Positions 20,209-29,409 of a stretch of 64,000 bases of DNA are shown here, one piece after another. The notes beneath the pieces are model-generated. The model did no database searches. It had not been told where the DNA came from and was given only the letters and a program-made list of their open reading frames with translations. Positions within the stretch are counted from its first letter, which is position 1; every line of letters begins with the position of its first letter. Source of the stretch: CAVWCW01 sp963753615 (GTDB lineage: Bacteria > Pseudomonadota > Gammaproteobacteria > Chromatiales > Chromatiaceae); contig CAVWCW010000027.1 of the NCBI GenBank assembly GCA_963753615.1, forward strand, positions 159,568 to 223,567, read 5' to 3'. The position numbers and the translations under genes were made by a program.

Positions 20209-21202
20209 GGTCTTGATGGGCACAGCAAGTCCTCTATTACCTGTTGCTGCAAAACCAGTGCAAATTTCTCTCCCGTTCCTCGGGCAAACCAAATGCTTCG
20301 AGACTCCGTTCCAAATGTTAACCTCGGCTAGAAAAAGTATATGTCGCTCGAGACGCTACGCTTCTACGATTGCTGCCTCTCCTTCACTGGCAACGGGGCT
20401 ACTGACCGCGATTACCCGAGAAGCTTACAGTCACCGCACCCCATGGCTGGGGAACGGCTAATGGTACCACAGCGTGAGTCTCGTTTACGAACGCTGGCGC
20501 TGTCTTCGCCGGCGATCAATCACCGAAGATGCGTCCTCATTGCGTAACCGTTTGCAAGGCACAAATCAACTCGTGCAACGGTGGATCTCCGGTTTACACT
20601 CAACGCCAGCATTCCAAATAGTACCTTGCTTGCTCCACGGTCGGGCAAGAACCGCCCCTGCTCGGCTGATTCGAACTGTATTAGCTTGCGCCTCGCGAAG
20701 AACAACTCCTGACGCCATTGGGTACCTGGGAAACGCGCCGTTAAGTTGCCAGTATAAACCTAACGGAACGCATTCCGGGTCCAACTCAAACCGAAGCCGA
20801 ACCTCCCGCCGCAAACGACCCTGCTGTTGCGAAACCCCAAAAGGCTCTGACCCAGTTGAGTCCTTGCGTCTCTGCATTCCCGCATCGACTAGCCGGCCGT
20901 TCAATTCTTGGTTTGTGTCGATCTGCGTTGCGAATGCAACCAGAACTGAATTGGTCTAATCGGAATACTTCGCCCTCATCAATCTTTGTTGTGATGTTAT
21001 CGTACCGCCATGCGAGTATATCCCGAAAAAGCACGCCTCGTTGAAGTGGCGATTTTGTACTCTATGGTTTTAAGGCCAAGCCTGCAAGACCCGGCGCTAC
21101 ACCCCTACCCGGATCGGAAAGGCAGCCCCTTTATGCGTTTCAGCGAAGTAACGGACTGGCATAACGTGGGGGCGGATCTCGCTTTCTCCCTGATCATGAG
21201 CG
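20209..21202. other. Long stretch without a recognisable gene
   Basis: Almost 1 kb. Frames of up to 160 codons occur on the plus strand (20474-20959) but read as Arg/Ser/Pro-rich noise with no domain, and minus-strand frames overlap them. Probably decayed or non-coding. Confidence 0.4.
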
Positions 21203-22489
21203 TCAATAAGCCCTCCTAAGAGACCCGATACGGGTAGTTTCACCCTTCATTCTCAGATACCTCTCCACGACAACAGCCACTGCGATCGCATAAACACCAG
21301 CGCCAGAAGGTAAACCGCCAGCGCCTCCGACGGAAATCCTCACTACAAAAAGCATTGGAAGTGTTGCCAGCATGAGATATTCAGGCAGATAGCGTGAACG
21401 CAAGAACGCGCCATAGGCTCCTTTTATCATAAGAACGAACGACATTACATAAAGTGTAAAGCTGAGAAGGAAACCCAACAACCCAGCCGAAACCCACGAG
21501 AAAAGTAGCTGGTTATGTATAGGATTTCCATCTATTTCATGCCATCCCTTTCCCAGTATGACGTTCTCTCCTATCAGGTGAAATGCTTGACTATATTGGG
21601 TAATTCGCGCCGAACGGGATTCGACATCATCAGAGATAATGGTGCCGAAAAAGTCAAGCAGAAATGGGCCTGTTAGCGCAATAGCGATCGCCAGTACGGT
21701 GCCGGTAACAGCGAACTTGGCAGCGAAATTCCGGGTGCGAATCAGCCAGGCAAGCCCGATCAGAAAACCGGCGGGGAGGCACGTTATCAGGGCGCTTGAG
21801 GAGCCTAAAACGAAGACCGCGCAGAAGCAGCAAAAGGCGATCGCCAGCATAGCCAGGCTGCCGGCAGTCGCTTTGGCGGCCGAGATTATAAACAACAATG
21901 TAAGACCAGCGCTCAAGGCATTAATGATGGACGCTCGGTAGTCGACGGTTTCTGCCGGTGCAAACGCATTTATTAACGGGCGAAAGTACTGGTAAACAAA
22001 TGCATTGCGGTCGAGTGTAACAATCCACTCAAAAACACCCCGATAGATATTGACGGAGCTTATCGCTGCGCTCGCAGCGATGACCACCCCAATGACTAGA
22101 CAGGCCCAGAACACCGATGAATTAAGTTTCTCTACGCAGGTCGGATTCGAATTCGCGACAGCGATAGCTGCAACGGTATATGCTGCAGCGAGAAGCGCGG
22201 TATTGATGCCGGCGGTTTGCCCGCGAATCGCAAATGACATCCCAACGAATAAAACGAGGGCAATGCTAACCACCAGTATCGCGGGCGCATAGACCCGCCC
22301 GGTTCGTATGAACGTCAGCACCAGCAGCCCGATGCAGAGAACCAGGGCGCCGAAGCTGGAAATCTCAAGCGTAATTCCTCCTACGTTCGCGATCGGGACC
22401 CATTTGAGTCCAGGAGTAGAGAAAGCGACGATGACCAGAAAGGTCGAAATTGCAACATCTTTTCGGAGCGACGATCGCGGTTTCTGCAT
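21203..22489 (-). CDS. O-antigen polymerase-like membrane protein (Wzy-type)
   Basis: 428 residues with about 11 membrane segments. Near the C-terminus the motif ILGKGWHEIDGNPIHNQLLF is followed by a hydrophobic helix (VSAGLLGFLLSFTLYVM), which is the G-x-G ... H-N pattern of the O-antigen ligase/polymerase superfamily. It is the second such protein in this locus and only distantly similar to the one at 15646. One may polymerise the repeat and the other ligate, or one may be left from an earlier cluster. No ribosome site is clear before the ATG. Confidence 0.75.
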   Translation of the reverse strand: MQKPRSSLRKDVAISTFLVIVAFSTPGLKWVPIANVGGITLEISSFGALVLCIGLLVLTFIRTGRVYAPAILVVSIALVLFVGMSFAIRGQTAGINTALLAAAYTVAAIAVANSNPTCVEKLNSSVFWACLVIGVVIAASAAISSVNIYRGVFEWIVTLDRNAFVYQYFRPLINAFAPAETVDYRASIINALSAGLTLLFIISAAKATAGSLAMLAIAFCCFCAVFVLGSSSALITCLPAGFLIGLAWLIRTRNFAAKFAVTGTVLAIAIALTGPFLLDFFGTIISDDVESRSARITQYSQAFHLIGENVILGKGWHEIDGNPIHNQLLFSWVSAGLLGFLLSFTLYVMSFVLMIKGAYGAFLRSRYLPEYLMLATLPMLFVVRISVGGAGGLPSGAGVYAIAVAVVVERYLRMKGETTRIGSLRRAY

Positions 22490-23278
22490 GGGGCTTGGGA
22501 CCTAGTTTCTTGCGCGGCGGTCAGAAGGATTATCGACAAGGCTGTGCCTTCGACCCCTCGGACCCCGCGAATTGAGACTGCATATGCATCCGAAGGGGTG
22601 AGTCAAGAAGCAGTTCTCGATCCGATTTCAGCCCAGCCTAGATTCTGCGGGTTTTCGCCAAAACACCAAATATCGAGTAGCATTGCACGGAGGAGCAGGT
22701 TTGCACAGCGCCAACCTTGCCGGCGCTCGGACTCCCGATGCTGCAACACCGAGCACTTCCTGATCAACCCCTCCGAACTCTATCGGCATTGCTAGTGCAC
22801 GATAGCACGTTACCGACAAGTCACACCATCTCAAAGTACATCGAGAACCCGCACATGATCGGTAATTCAATGACATACGCGGGGTGCCAGCAGAAAATTG
22901 GGACTCCGTTCATGGTGGTACAGGCCCCTCGACCGATAGCAACGAGCCCGATGAACAAGCGTTTGCGCAGGCCACCAAAGAACATGGCTAGCGCATCCCG
23001 ACCTATCGAGACCGGAACCACACGCGCGCTTCTCAAGGGGGTAGCGAGACAGTCCGGTCGACCGGGCGGCGCATACAATGTCCCGGTGATCACCGCCGCC
23101 GGTACGCGGCCGACAAACCGTTCCCGGAGATGACATGGCCAGGGCGGCCTGACCTAGACTAACAACTGTTCGAGCCGATTTCCGCGCAACCGAATAAATG
23201 AGCCTAGCAGCAAATGGGTTGAAAACCTCAGGGAAACATTTTTGATTGCAGGGAACCCATACGGAACCCAATCCACTA
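22490..23278. other. Stretch without a recognisable gene
   Basis: 790 bp. Minus-strand frames at 22821-23093 and 22867-23325 are open but have no family motif and overlap each other. I see no repeat or terminator. Confidence 0.4.
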
Positions 23279-24082
23279 CTAAGTAACCGCATGCCAGACC
23301 GACAGATCGGGGGCACAGAGATCAACTATGCGTCCGCGCAACTCGGGTGTAACCAATTCTTTCCTTCGGGATGCAGGTCGGGGTGTCTTATTATGATGTC
23401 CAACCTTAATCCTAACGCCCAACGCCCCCTTTATCGCTTGCTCGAACCCTGTTAGGTCGTCGAGACGACCAACAACATCAAATCGCCGCAGGTTCTTCAC
23501 GGCGGCTTCAGCAGCCTCTGGTGCCAAGATATCTGCTTCCTTGGGTAACCCGCTGAAGAACTCAACATAAGTCGCGCCAAGTCGCCGAGCCCGATCGGTA
23601 TCAAGAAAAGCGTGAAGCTCTTCTTCAATGTTAGCGTGCGCATTCGGCTTGTTATAAGACCAGAAATAATGCGAAATAAATCGTGATACCGGCTCACGAA
23701 GAATTGTAATGAACTTATAGGTGTTGTGGAACCTGTCGTAGGCAGCGTTACTAAAGCGAACATGAAGCGCTACGCAGCGAATATCTTCGTATAACCAATA
23801 AAGCAGCATTTGCTCCCGGAAATCGAGAACATCGATCAACATTTGTTCCCGGTCAGTTCGGCCGCTAAAGCTCTCGAAGGCCCTGAAACTAGATTCCGGG
23901 GTCACCGTCGCTTGACTCAGAAGATAACGAAGGCGCAGCGATGCTCCGACCGACGTGCCTCCGCATTTAGGCGCATGGTGGAAAATGAAACGTTGAGGTG
24001 CAATTCTGTCAAGCAGGCTGGTTCGGGCCCGCTTGATTACCGAGATACTCGGTGTCGCACTAAAAGGCTCTGATTGACTCAT
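23279..24082 (-). CDS. Sulfotransferase family 2-like protein
   Basis: 267 residues. The N-terminal RFIFHHAPKCGGTSVGASLR is the PAPS 5'-phosphosulfate loop of carbohydrate sulfotransferases, and KFITILREPVSRFISHYFW is the 3'-phosphate motif. It should transfer sulfate from PAPS to a sugar hydroxyl in the cytoplasm. It is the last gene of a four-gene operon; its ATG overlaps the upstream methyltransferase stop by 4 bp (ATGA). The carbohydrate substrate is inferred from the operon. Confidence 0.85.
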   Translation of the reverse strand: MSQSEPFSATPSISVIKRARTSLLDRIAPQRFIFHHAPKCGGTSVGASLRLRYLLSQATVTPESSFRAFESFSGRTDREQMLIDVLDFREQMLLYWLYEDIRCVALHVRFSNAAYDRFHNTYKFITILREPVSRFISHYFWSYNKPNAHANIEEELHAFLDTDRARRLGATYVEFFSGLPKEADILAPEAAEAAVKNLRRFDVVGRLDDLTGFEQAIKGALGVRIKVGHHNKTPRPASRRKELVTPELRGRIVDLCAPDLSVWHAVT

Positions 24083-24888
24083 GGCTTTTTCCGTAGAAAC
24101 ACGTACAACAGCGAGCGGCCCACAGGCGGCATCATAAGATCATAAAATTGGAAGAATCGGCCTAAGAAAATATTACCACCATGGTATCCCGGCGGACTCG
24201 TTCGGAGTGCAACATGGTGCTCGTAGCGCCCGAGGGGAAAGAGATGTTTCAGGGCTGCCCTTGTATTCATTTTATAAGCGACAGGAAACACGTCTTCGTC
24301 GAGCCGGCCATCTATACCGATCTTCCGTAGAATAGCGGCATGGAACTGGTTCGGGACCAGTCGGGCACCGATTCCGACATATCCCCACTTATTTGGTGTC
24401 CACGCGCACAACCACCCCCCCGGCTTCAGCACTCGGTCCAATTCCTGCGCCGTAATCTCCGGGTTTGTTACGTGCTCCAGCACGGCCCATGACGTCACGA
24501 GATCGACCGAGGCATCCGGTAGCGGGATCGTGCCGTCCGATCCGATTAGATGGTTTTCGTCGGTCATCGGATTCTTCAGCACCACTGGATCGACGTCAAC
24601 ACCAATGAAACGGGCGCACCGCCCCTTGAGACTGCAGAGATGCCGCTTCCACCCGGTTTCGATGGCCTGCAGTTTTCCGCGCCCGGCGCCAAAATCGAGA
24701 ACCCTGCTTTCTGGCCCGATTAACGCATTGACACGATTGAAATAGAGGATGAAATGGGAATTTGGGGGGAACCCTCCAGCTGCGTACTCACTGTAGATCT
24801 TGGCGTGAACCGGATCACCCGACGGGCTGCTCGTAACGTGGGCAATCGCGTCATGCGTGGGCTGAACTGCATTAGAGATTTTAGACAT
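24079..24888 (-). CDS. Class I SAM-dependent methyltransferase (type 11)
   Basis: 269 residues. Motif I is SRVLDFGAGRGKLQAIETGW, the SAM acidic residue lies in ARFIGVDVDPVVL, and SVDLVTSWAVLEHVTNPE with ELDRVLKPGGWLCAWTPNKW is the classical methyltransferase 11 core. AGAAGG stands a few bases before the ATG. It starts 9 bp after the sulfotransferase stop upstream and overlaps the next sulfotransferase by 4 bp, so it works with them, probably methylating the same saccharide. Confidence 0.88.
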   Translation of the reverse strand: MSKISNAVQPTHDAIAHVTSSPSGDPVHAKIYSEYAAGGFPPNSHFILYFNRVNALIGPESRVLDFGAGRGKLQAIETGWKRHLCSLKGRCARFIGVDVDPVVLKNPMTDENHLIGSDGTIPLPDASVDLVTSWAVLEHVTNPEITAQELDRVLKPGGWLCAWTPNKWGYVGIGARLVPNQFHAAILRKIGIDGRLDEDVFPVAYKMNTRAALKHLFPLGRYEHHVALRTSPPGYHGGNIFLGRFFQFYDLMMPPVGRSLLYVFLRKKP

Positions 24889-24897
24889 AATACCTTC

Positions 24898-25821
24898 TCA
24901 TTGCCGGTCACCATTTTTCCACGTTGATAAGTCTAATTCCCACTCTTTCGCTAGGCGCTCGTTCGCCGATTCATACTCGCGTCTTAATAATTTTATTATC
25001 TCCAGATCCCGGGCTGTTGGGCCTTTCGGCTTATTGGTGTTTAATGCTCGATACAGAGACCTGAGCCCCCTGTAAGCCCGACCTTTTGGAAGCCCCCGCC
25101 GGATTGAAACATTGATACCCTGCAACCACGCCAACTTGACCTCATAGGTCTCATTTTCTCGAGGAAAGTTGTAGGTTTCGTAATACGATGGGTTCAGACC
25201 GGCCCACTCAGCCAAGCTCTGGATAAAACTCTTCGGATCAGATACAAGATCGTCAAACAACTCTACTCGCATTCTCTCCAATCCGACGCGGTTGCGCCAT
25301 AGAGTGAGGTAATCAATATAGGCGGCATACCGAAGCGCATTCCTTGCCAGCTCATTACCCCTGAAGTCCGTAGCACCCTCCCTGGCCGCATTAACATAGT
25401 CGGCAAACGTCATACCTGAAGGAATCCACTTCCAGTTGTTCTTGAAATATGAGTAAAGCGAAAAGATCTGAGCGGCCGGCTCCCGGACGATGAATAAAAA
25501 CTTTGGCGCGGTCTGCAGATCAGGTAAATGGTCTAGCGCGGCCCGGGAATACAAGTAACTTGGGGTGGCCTCGAACACTACCCGCGGCTCGGTGCTCGCC
25601 GGTGCTTTGAAAAATGTTCGGTAACCGTCAAGGCCATTGGCGATATGACGGCTCGGTTCATGCATATGGGTTCCGGCGTCTACGAAGTAGTAGGTCTCTT
25701 TGGGGTCAGAACCCAGTGCGTCTGGATGATCCGCAAGCCAGGTGTGCACCGAGCTGGTGCCAGCTTTCGGTGCACCTGCAATGATAAGATTTGGCAAATA
25801 GCCTACTATCTTTTTCGACAT
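24898..25821 (-). CDS. PAPS-dependent sulfotransferase
   Basis: 307 residues. LIIAGAPKAGTSSVHTWLAD is the PAPS-binding loop, and KFLFIVREPAAQIFSLYSYF the second PAPS motif; KETYYFVD precedes the acceptor region. This type is close to heparan-like and NodH-like carbohydrate sulfotransferases. Second gene of the operon, 17 bp after the glycosyltransferase. Its presence next to a second, different sulfotransferase suggests two sulfation positions or two acceptors. PAPS synthesis genes are not in this window. Confidence 0.88.
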   Translation of the reverse strand: MSKKIVGYLPNLIIAGAPKAGTSSVHTWLADHPDALGSDPKETYYFVDAGTHMHEPSRHIANGLDGYRTFFKAPASTEPRVVFEATPSYLYSRAALDHLPDLQTAPKFLFIVREPAAQIFSLYSYFKNNWKWIPSGMTFADYVNAAREGATDFRGNELARNALRYAAYIDYLTLWRNRVGLERMRVELFDDLVSDPKSFIQSLAEWAGLNPSYYETYNFPRENETYEVKLAWLQGINVSIRRGLPKGRAYRGLRSLYRALNTNKPKGPTARDLEIIKLLRREYESANERLAKEWELDLSTWKNGDRQ

Positions 25822-25838
25822 CAGCTCTATGCCTTTTC

Positions 25839-26957
25839 CTATGTCCGGAGTGCAACACTGGTGTAAACGTCTTCTATGTCATCGACCATTTTCTCGATGC
25901 TAAAAGAGAAATGCCGGTTGCGCGCAAAATTGAACGCCTCCTGGAGTGCTCGCGGTTCTGTCATGGTATCCAAGGCCGTTCTCCAAGCGTTGGGGTCGTC
26001 CGCGTTGGCAACGATGAGGCCGTTGCGACCGATGTCAATGACATCCGCGGCTACACCGACCGGTGACGACACTATCGGTATCCCGGCGACAGCCGCCTCC
26101 AAGAGAACGTAACCGAGTGATTCATATCGGCTCGGGACCGCCAATACATCGAAAGCAGGCATGGACGCTTGCCCATCGCGCACTCCAGCGAATATTACAT
26201 TTTCAGCAACACCCAAGCTCAGGGATAGGTTACGCAGCGTTGCCTCAAGTTCGCCAGACCCGATGAGGACCAGTTTCGTGTTCGGATTCGCAAGTCGGGG
26301 CAAGGCGTTGATTAGTCGCTCGGGGGCTTTCTGATGGACAAACCGGCCGACAAAGCCGACGACAAGTTCGTCAGGCCCGATACCCAATGCGTCGCGAGCT
26401 TTCGCGCGACTGGGTAAAGCCGAGCCGTCAACGCCGAACAGTATTTTTCTTATTTTGGTTTTATCGATGCCCATGCGGGCAGCGACGTCTGCCTCTTGCT
26501 CCGATCCAACGATAATGCTTTTGCAGAAATAACTTAACACGCGCTCAATGCCGCTATAGATCACCTTTCCCGTGAAGCCGATTGTCGGGTCCATGGTTCG
26601 AAAAGCATGCGGCGTGTAAATCCGAGCGCCCGGAATGTTGCGCGGAAGGAGCCGAACCAACGCACCAGCTTTGGAACTGTGGCCGTGGAGGATATCAAAA
26701 GGCCCCGTTTTTCGAATTAAATCAGCCAGTTTTCGAAGGACGGACGCATCATGAATACCCACGGCGCGGTGCATAAGCTGAGGATAAGATGCAACGCGAT
26801 CAAGTGCCGTTAGCCTTTCTTTGAATTCAGGCTCGGCTCTGGCGGGAGACCAAATAATATGGACGTCATGCCCCCTAACGGAGAGCACCTCGGCAAGGTC
26901 CAATACATGGCGTCCCGAACCACCGCCACTAGTTTCAAGAACGAGAAGAATCCGCAT
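25839..26957 (-). CDS. Glycosyltransferase family 4
   Basis: 372 residues, GT-B fold. N-terminal glycine loop ETSGGGSGRHVLDLAEVL, then GPFDILHGHSSKAGALVRLL; C-terminal domain LVVGFVGRFVHQKAPERLI, KLVLIGSGELEATL and AVPSRYESLGYVLLEAAVAG with the conserved E-x7-E. First gene of the minus-strand operon followed by sulfotransferase, methyltransferase and sulfotransferase. It would add a sugar that the following enzymes then modify. The upstream sequence has no good ribosome site. Confidence 0.92.
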   Translation of the reverse strand: MRILLVLETSGGGSGRHVLDLAEVLSVRGHDVHIIWSPARAEPEFKERLTALDRVASYPQLMHRAVGIHDASVLRKLADLIRKTGPFDILHGHSSKAGALVRLLPRNIPGARIYTPHAFRTMDPTIGFTGKVIYSGIERVLSYFCKSIIVGSEQEADVAARMGIDKTKIRKILFGVDGSALPSRAKARDALGIGPDELVVGFVGRFVHQKAPERLINALPRLANPNTKLVLIGSGELEATLRNLSLSLGVAENVIFAGVRDGQASMPAFDVLAVPSRYESLGYVLLEAAVAGIPIVSSPVGVAADVIDIGRNGLIVANADDPNAWRTALDTMTEPRALQEAFNFARNRHFSFSIEKMVDDIEDVYTSVALRT

Positions 26958-27938
26958 AAACTAACTACCAACTAACTCAGACATACTGGGTGTTTCGAAT
27001 CGACTCGGCGCACGCGCCGGAACCGGAAATACCAGTTTGGCGGTCGTTACCAACCATCGGACACAATTGAAGCAGCCGTTGAAAGCCATTTCCTGAATTT
27101 GGGGAGTTCCCGGCACTTATCGGCTTTTCCGAACCATATTCAGGGCGATCCGGCCAACGACCCGGATCTATTGCCTTGGTCAAGTTGCATCCCCTCTGCC
27201 GCGGGGTCCAACAATCTATGCTGGATCGCGACTCGCTTCGGCGGCGCAAACAGGCTGAGCATGCGGGCGGTTTTCAAATCCGAGCTCCGGTTGCTGCAGT
27301 TTGTGGAAACTGAAGCGGTGCTGCACCACATGGAATCTATGCGCGGCCAGCGCACAACGCTAGGGCTTGGCTTTCTCCAGTGCTTGAAGCTTGTCCCGAT
27401 GCGCGCCCGCGGCGGTGGCCTTGAGCACGCCGGGTACGGCAGCGGCTACCCGATTCACATTCATGTCCCCAGTATCCGAGGGCTTTTGGCACTGCAGGGG
27501 CCTGGAAAGACCGCGGTCTCCCGGTCATGGAGCGATTTCTCCACCTCCGCCCCCCGACATTGAGCGCCGATTGGTTCAGGTTGATGCCGAGACAGGCACG
27601 GGCCCCCGGGCTACCGTAGAGCCCATCGTCCGCGAACGCCCATCAGATCAAACGATTGCGCGCCTGCGTGCACGCATAACATCCGCTCCGGCCCGATCCC
27701 CGGCTGCCGACTGGAGCGATGGGCTCCAATCCCTGCGCCAGTTCCGAGCATCGAGTGATCGTCCCGGTCTCCGCAGGCATTCGACCGAATCGGATCCGCC
27801 TGCGCTCTCCTGCCATGCTCCTGGGCGGAAAGGCCCGCTTTCAGCCTATCGTCGCTTCGACGAGCGATAGCATGCGAAGTCGCAGCATTATCCCACACCA
27901 GCGACGCGCCTGGCAGCATCAATTATATTCGCGCCTTC

Positions 27939-28281
27939 TTAATCATATGCGTGGGTCCGGGTGTCGCAGGCCACCCAGTGTGGGCGGTAGAGAATTTCGC
28001 CAACGGTTTTGACCCCATGATAATGGTGTGACTTGGGGGGGTTAGGGCTTCTACTGGTCGCCAATCTCTGTTCGAGTCCCGGGATGAATGGGGCATACCT
28101 CGGCGCATTCGCTTCTGGCTCGGGGTGGCGAACCACCGTTCGACTTGGTGCAACCAGGATGCGGAATTGAGCAGGGGACGGACGTCAAGCCGTGGGTCGC
28201 GTACAGAGAATCCTCTGGATACGCGGCTGTTGAGCGCGCGATCCACCACCTCAGGGAATGCGAGCTCGTAGAACCGATCAA
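27939..28281 (-). pseudogene. IS630-family transposase fragment, decayed
   Basis: One frame reads NSASWLHQVERWFATPSQKR followed by MRRG, which matches the block after the second catalytic Asp of IS630/Tc1-type transposases (TSASWLNxVERWFA...KxIRRG). Upstream, YATHGLTS resembles the DNYATHK block. A neighbouring frame continues with NPPKSHHYHGVKTVGEIL, similar to the NPKPFxWTKTADEIL end. Frames are broken at least twice, so it is inactive. No inverted ends were identified. Confidence 0.65.
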
Positions 28282-29127
28282 GGCACCCCGCTATCCTGCT
28301 GATTCGCCGGCTTCTCAGAGGACAGGGGGCGAGCTGGCGCCATTGTCGGTGTAGCCAAAAGTCGGGGTCCCCTGTTTGGTCGGACGCATGTCCAGCCGCT
28401 TTTCGGTCACAAAGTAGCGCAAGCTAATCAGGGCGGTTTACTATCGGGGGGCCAGTTCAGCCCCCGTGGCGCGCTGGACGAATTGCTGGCCTCAAGCAAG
28501 CGCCACCAGCCGAGAGACGAGGGCAAGCCGCCGGGCGGCGCTAGGCGAGATCTGCTCTCCCGCCCTTGATCGGTGGGTCACCGACCACCCTGCCTGTCAA
28601 ACCAGCCAAGCGATTAGTACACCGATCGAGGAGTGTTTCGACTGTGCCAAGCCAGCAGGCGAATTGCCGACGAGCCGGAACGGTGGCGGCGCGGGCGTCA
28701 CTTTCTCGTCCAGGTTGAGCTTGGCGGGGTTCAAGCTGGTTCAGTTGGCAATTTAGCGGTGCGTGGTGTTGACGGTGCCGGTTCCCAAGCCGACGGTCGG
28801 CGTGAAGGGCCGACCCACCGCGATAGCCGGGACACCATCGATATTCCCATTACCCGCCCGCCGCAGTATACTGGCGTGCCGTAACCGGCTCCCAGTCAGG
28901 TGGAATGGGGAAGTTCGGTTCGCCTCCCGCTTCCAACGTATCCGCTGATGTAGATCCTAGAATTCGCGCATAGGCGGGACGAAAGCGAGCTTTACGCCCA
29001 AGAGGCGCCGCGCCGGCAACTGCCAAACATGGCTCACCGATGATTGATCTAGCGACCGCGTGTTACTTTCATTCTACTACCGCTGAAAAATGGGCGCCTG
29101 CGCCTAATCACAGACATACGCGCACTG

Positions 29128-29150
29128 CCTGAAACCTGAAACCTGAAACC
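29128..29150. repeat. Short tandem heptamer CCTGAAA, 3.3 copies
   Basis: Three perfect CCTGAAA units and two extra bases, about 260 bp upstream of the BY-kinase gene. It has the same unit length as the array at 461. Confidence 0.8.
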
Positions 29151-29409
29151 GATGACTTCATATCTACTTCTATCTCTCAACAAATCCCACTCCCAGACTC
29201 GAGCGAACAGGCTCGACAAGAGCGGCCTCGGATCTGATGCTATTGACGATCCGACATTCAGGTAGCTCGAGGACCGTGTATTTGACACAGAAAAACTCCG
29301 CAATTCTCCCGCCCAGAGAGCGTTTGCTGTGTCGTTATAACAAAATTACTGCGGGTCGGACTAAATCTAATACTAGATTAGCAATCTTCGCAAACCAGGT
29401 AATTTGACC

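Larger units (their letters stand above)
26958..29409. other. Long gene-poor region with transposase remnant
   Basis: 2.4 kb between the sulfotransferase operon and the BY-kinase gene. The only recognisable coding trace is an IS630-type transposase fragment near 27.9-28.3 kb. Other frames (27099-27563, 27391-27870, 28466-28756 on the plus strand) are motif-free and overlap each other. A short heptamer repeat lies at 29128. The promoter of the BY-kinase operon should be near the right end. Confidence 0.5.

Noticed and set aside
20474..20959. Possible 161-residue plus-strand gene
   Set aside because: Arg/Ser/Thr/Pro-rich translation with no domain, no ribosome site, in a decayed region with overlapping frames.
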